Source: Anaerolineales bacterium (GTDB taxonomy: Bacteria > Chloroflexota > Anaerolineae > Anaerolineales > UBA4823). Taken from it: a stretch of DNA of 9,057 nucleotides. The translations under genes were made by a program, and so were the position numbers. Positions within the stretch are counted from its first letter, which is position 1, and each line of letters starts with the position of its first letter. Shown here in pieces: positions 6,962 through 9,057 of the stretch. The notes under the pieces were generated by a model, which did not search any database, had not been told where the DNA came from, and saw only the letters and a list, made by a program, of their open reading frames with translations. Location of the stretch: contig JALHTN010000271.1 in assembly GCA_022865865.1 (NCBI GenBank), positions 1 to 9,057 on the forward strand, read 5' to 3'.

Positions 6962-7852
6962 CTAAGCCTCCTCTCGAGGAGCGCCATCTCTACCAGAGAA
7001 GAACCGTTTGAAGAATCCGGTAATCCCTTTTACTGGTTGAGATGGTCTATACAATGCTCGTAAAATATTCTCTAACCGCTCTGCATCCAAGCGGCGGATC
7101 ATGCGACCCGCATTGACCACAGAAATCGATCCTGTTTCTTCGGATACAACAATTGCCACCGCATCACTCACTTCTGAAATCCCAAGCGCAGCCCGGTGAC
7201 GCAAACCCATCTGGCGTTCCGGTGATTTCGACAAAACACCGCTCGAAGATAATGGCAATACCGATGAGGCCGACGCCAGCTTCGAGCCTACGAGGATTAC
7301 CGCTCCATCATGAAGCGGGGTATTCGGGTAAAATATTTGCAGGATCAACTCTGGAGTTACGTCCGAATCCATCCGCACCCCGCTATTAATATATTCCTCG
7401 AGATTGTCAATGCGCTGTAATACGATCAATGCTCCGTGGCGCCGGTCAGACAGGCGCGCGGTGGCACTAACTACAGCGGAGATAGTATCTTGAATTTCCG
7501 TGGAGCTGGTCGCCCGTCCCCCGTCCAAAATCGCACCCGCTCTCCCAAGTCGTTCTAATGCCCTGCGGATTTCAGGAGCAAAAATGACAGGGATTACCAA
7601 GAGCATGGCAGGTAATGTGGTGCGCATCAACCATGAGAAAGCCGGCAGCACTTCAAGGCTGGTCAGCAAACTGATCAAAGCGATCACCAGGAGCACACCC
7701 CGCAGCAAGACCAATGCCTGTGTATCCCGCAACCAGCGCAAAATAATAAAGAAGATCGCGGTAACCAGAATTACGTCCAAGATCCCAAACGGGTCAAGAC
7801 GTTCGAAAACAAAAGTTAAATTTTCGATCAAACTATCGATAACATCGGTCAC
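6962..7852 (-). CDS. cdaA: Diadenylate cyclase CdaA
   Basis: Makes c-di-AMP from two ATP at the inner face of the membrane; c-di-AMP controls potassium and osmolyte balance and cell-wall state. Numbering from a TTG at 7867, three membrane helices lie at about 28-46, 50-69 and 78-97, followed by a short coiled linker and the DAC (DisA_N) domain from about 112 to 275. The catalytic motifs are intact: LHDGAVI with DGA at 187-189 and GLRHRAAL with RHR at 223-225; SEETG follows at 242-246. The C-terminal tail is basic (KGITGFFKRFF). A stop lies in frame just upstream of the TTG, which has no ribosome site. The GTG at 7852 has TTGGAG with GGAG at a 9-base distance, so I prefer it (296 residues); the choice does not affect any domain. 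The gene is followed at once by cdaR. Confidence 0.96.
   Translation of the reverse strand: MTDVIDSLIENLTFVFERLDPFGILDVILVTAIFFIILRWLRDTQALVLLRGVLLVIALISLLTSLEVLPAFSWLMRTTLPAMLLVIPVIFAPEIRRALERLGRAGAILDGGRATSSTEIQDTISAVVSATARLSDRRHGALIVLQRIDNLEEYINSGVRMDSDVTPELILQIFYPNTPLHDGAVILVGSKLASASSVLPLSSSGVLSKSPERQMGLRHRAALGISEVSDAVAIVVSEETGSISVVNAGRMIRRLDAERLENILRALYRPSQPVKGITGFFKRFFSGRDGAPREEA
6967..6975 (-). promoter_or_regulatory. Shine-Dalgarno supporting the TTG start of cdaR
   Basis: GAGAGGAGG on the minus strand lies inside the end of cdaA, 10 bases before TTG 6956. It is strong in sequence, though at slightly long spacing, and is the main support for this rare start codon. Confidence 0.65.
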
Positions 7853-7861
7853 GAACTGGAA

Positions 7862-7867
7862 CTCCAA
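7862..7867 (-). promoter_or_regulatory. Shine-Dalgarno deciding the GTG start of cdaA
   Basis: TTGGAG on the minus strand sits 9 bases before GTG 7852. The same six bases contain the TTG that would give a slightly longer product, but that TTG has no purine-rich site of its own. Confidence 0.55.
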
Positions 7868-7893
7868 GATCGATTAAGCAACCAAGATCTTCC

Positions 7894-7906
7894 CACAATC
7901 CTGATA
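7894..7906 (-). repeat. 13-base copy of the LysM promoter motif between coaE and cdaA
   Basis: TATCAGGATTGTG on the minus strand is identical to 1790-1802 on the plus strand, which lies in the LysM promoter spacer. It sits 8 bases after the coaE stop and upstream of cdaA. All four copies of TATCAGGA in the window are intergenic. It could be a shared regulator site or chance. Confidence 0.35.
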
Positions 7907-7913
7907 ATTTTCA

Positions 7914-9047
7914 TTAAACCGGCCTCATCACCCGGTCTCGCCGCAACTGCTTAAAATACATCACGGTTCCTATGGGCATTGACTCTAGGGCAGCCTCCTC
8001 CCAAGCGCTGATTTTCAATTCTTGAGGGCTGCGAGTGCTGTAACCCAGCGCTCCCCAGACAGCATTATGCCGGCCCAGGTGGGGTGATAAGAATAACAGC
8101 AAGACCTCACTCTGTAATTCTCGGGAAGCTACTTCAATGGCATTCATTAAGATCCTGACCGCCTCGCCTAACGCCAACCCCGGTTCCAAATACACATCGC
8201 TTACCCGGGCTACCAGATTCTCAACCTGCCAACCAGCCAAACCCACCAAACGCTGGTCAACCTTCAACAATAAGAAGGCTTTCTCACCAAAGGCGGCCAT
8301 CACATCGGCCTCGCTCATCGCCCGGCGCCCTTTACTAATATCGGTGATAAATTTGGCAATTTCATTTACCTGGCTGGGACCTGCTCTTTCAACCACCAGA
8401 CCACCTTGCTCAGCAGGTTCTGGCAAGCGGGGTAAGCTAACCCCTTCAGGGAAGGTTTTCTGCCAACCAATAAGAACTTGCTTCCAGGTGGCTTCAAATG
8501 AGCCGCCGTTCTTGATGACCACATCCGCGGCGTTGATTTTTTCCGCTTGAGGAGGCTGTGCCGCAATGCGCTGGCGAGCGATCTCAGCGCTTAGACCTCG
8601 CTTGAGCCTCAAACGCCTGAGCTGTATTTCCATTGGTGCGGTCGTTACCCAAATATTATCACACGCCGAGCGCAAAGACCCCTCCAACAATTTGATCGCT
8701 TCCACCACAATGACCTTGTGACCAGCCCTGCGGACAAGTAAATCAATCGCCTGTCCAACCAGGGGATGGACAATGGCTTCTAATTTTTCCAGTGCTTCTG
8801 AATCTGAAAACACAATTTTACCCAATCGGGTGCGATCAATTTGTCCCTCAGGCGTCAATATCCAGCTGCCAAATGCATCCAGGACCAGCTGGTAGCCAGG
8901 GGCGTCATCGGCGATGGCGCGATGAGCCAGCGCGTCAGCATCGATGCCATAGGCTCCCAGATGCTCAAGCATCTTACGCACCACGCTCTTCCCAGTGGCA
9001 ATATTTCCGGTCAGTCCAATCACATATTTTCCCGGCCAGGCACTCAC
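7914..9047 (-). CDS. coaE: Dephospho-CoA kinase fused to a GNAT-like domain
   Basis: The N-terminal part (about 1-205) is CoaE, which phosphorylates dephospho-CoA in the last step of coenzyme A synthesis. It shows the P-loop GNIATGKS (14-21), DAD (36-38), HP (94-95), EAIKLLEG (116-123) and the lid segment with Arg150, Arg160, Gln164 and Lys170. Residues about 215-377 are extra: LVVERAGPSQVNEIAKFI, LVGLAGWQVEN, VSDVYLEP, a long helix, SEVLLLFLS and WGALGY match the order of GNAT acetyltransferase elements, but the usual (R/Q)xxGx(G/A) acetyl-CoA loop is degenerate (LEPGLALGEA), so activity is uncertain. At 377 residues it is far longer than the usual CoaE of about 200. The start is GTG 9047; an in-frame stop lies 4 bases upstream and no good ribosome site is visible, so coupling to a gene beyond the right edge is possible. 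It is the first visible gene of the operon with cdaA, cdaR and der. Confidence 0.94.
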   Translation of the reverse strand: MSAWPGKYVIGLTGNIATGKSVVRKMLEHLGAYGIDADALAHRAIADDAPGYQLVLDAFGSWILTPEGQIDRTRLGKIVFSDSEALEKLEAIVHPLVGQAIDLLVRRAGHKVIVVEAIKLLEGSLRSACDNIWVTTAPMEIQLRRLRLKRGLSAEIARQRIAAQPPQAEKINAADVVIKNGGSFEATWKQVLIGWQKTFPEGVSLPRLPEPAEQGGLVVERAGPSQVNEIAKFITDISKGRRAMSEADVMAAFGEKAFLLLKVDQRLVGLAGWQVENLVARVSDVYLEPGLALGEAVRILMNAIEVASRELQSEVLLLFLSPHLGRHNAVWGALGYSTRSPQELKISAWEEAALESMPIGTVMYFKQLRRDRVMRPV

Positions 9048-9057
9048 TGCTTATTCA

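Overview
The window most likely comes from a single-membrane member of the Chloroflexota, probably Anaerolineae. This is inferred from gene content and style, not from a database match. It carries a sortase with a matching cell-wall anchor signal, a lipoprotein with Pro/Thr-rich linkers and LysM repeats, a CdaR homologue ending in a Pro/Thr tail, and a complete c-di-AMP synthase module. Gene density is high. No rRNA, tRNA, CRISPR array, transposase or phage gene is visible.

Left part (1-3168, plus strand). A surface protein cut by the left edge ends in one prealbumin-like module, twelve TEPPAT-type hexapeptides, an IPQTG sorting signal, a membrane helix and a basic tail. Its stop codon overlaps the start of a sortase gene (TAATG), so the two look like a substrate-enzyme pair. 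A 172-base intergenic region follows. It holds a good promoter with unusual repeats (AGTATCAGGA twice, plus an inverted copy) and drives a two-LysM lipoprotein that ends at a strong terminator. A Nudix hydrolase of the ADP-ribose pyrophosphatase type comes next and faces the minus-strand genes.

Middle (3198-4246, minus strand). Signal peptidase I (lepB) has its own near-consensus promoter and is followed 19 bases later by a 99-residue protein with a YgiT-type Cys4 zinc-finger pattern.

Right part (4293-9047, minus strand). A tight operon reads coaE, cdaA, cdaR, der: a dephospho-CoA kinase fused to a GNAT-like domain, the membrane diadenylate cyclase, its YbbR-repeat regulator and the ribosome-assembly GTPase Der. 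A hairpin at 4225-4246 ends it just before the lepB promoter. In Firmicutes cdaA-cdaR is usually followed by glmM; here the neighbours are coaE and der.

Most genes are well-known families. The less ordinary points are the coaE-acetyltransferase fusion, the non-ATG starts of the c-di-AMP genes, the repeat-bearing promoter of the LysM gene with a 13-base match between coaE and cdaA, and the stand-alone zinc-finger gene behind lepB. I found no clear sign of a wholly new multi-gene system.
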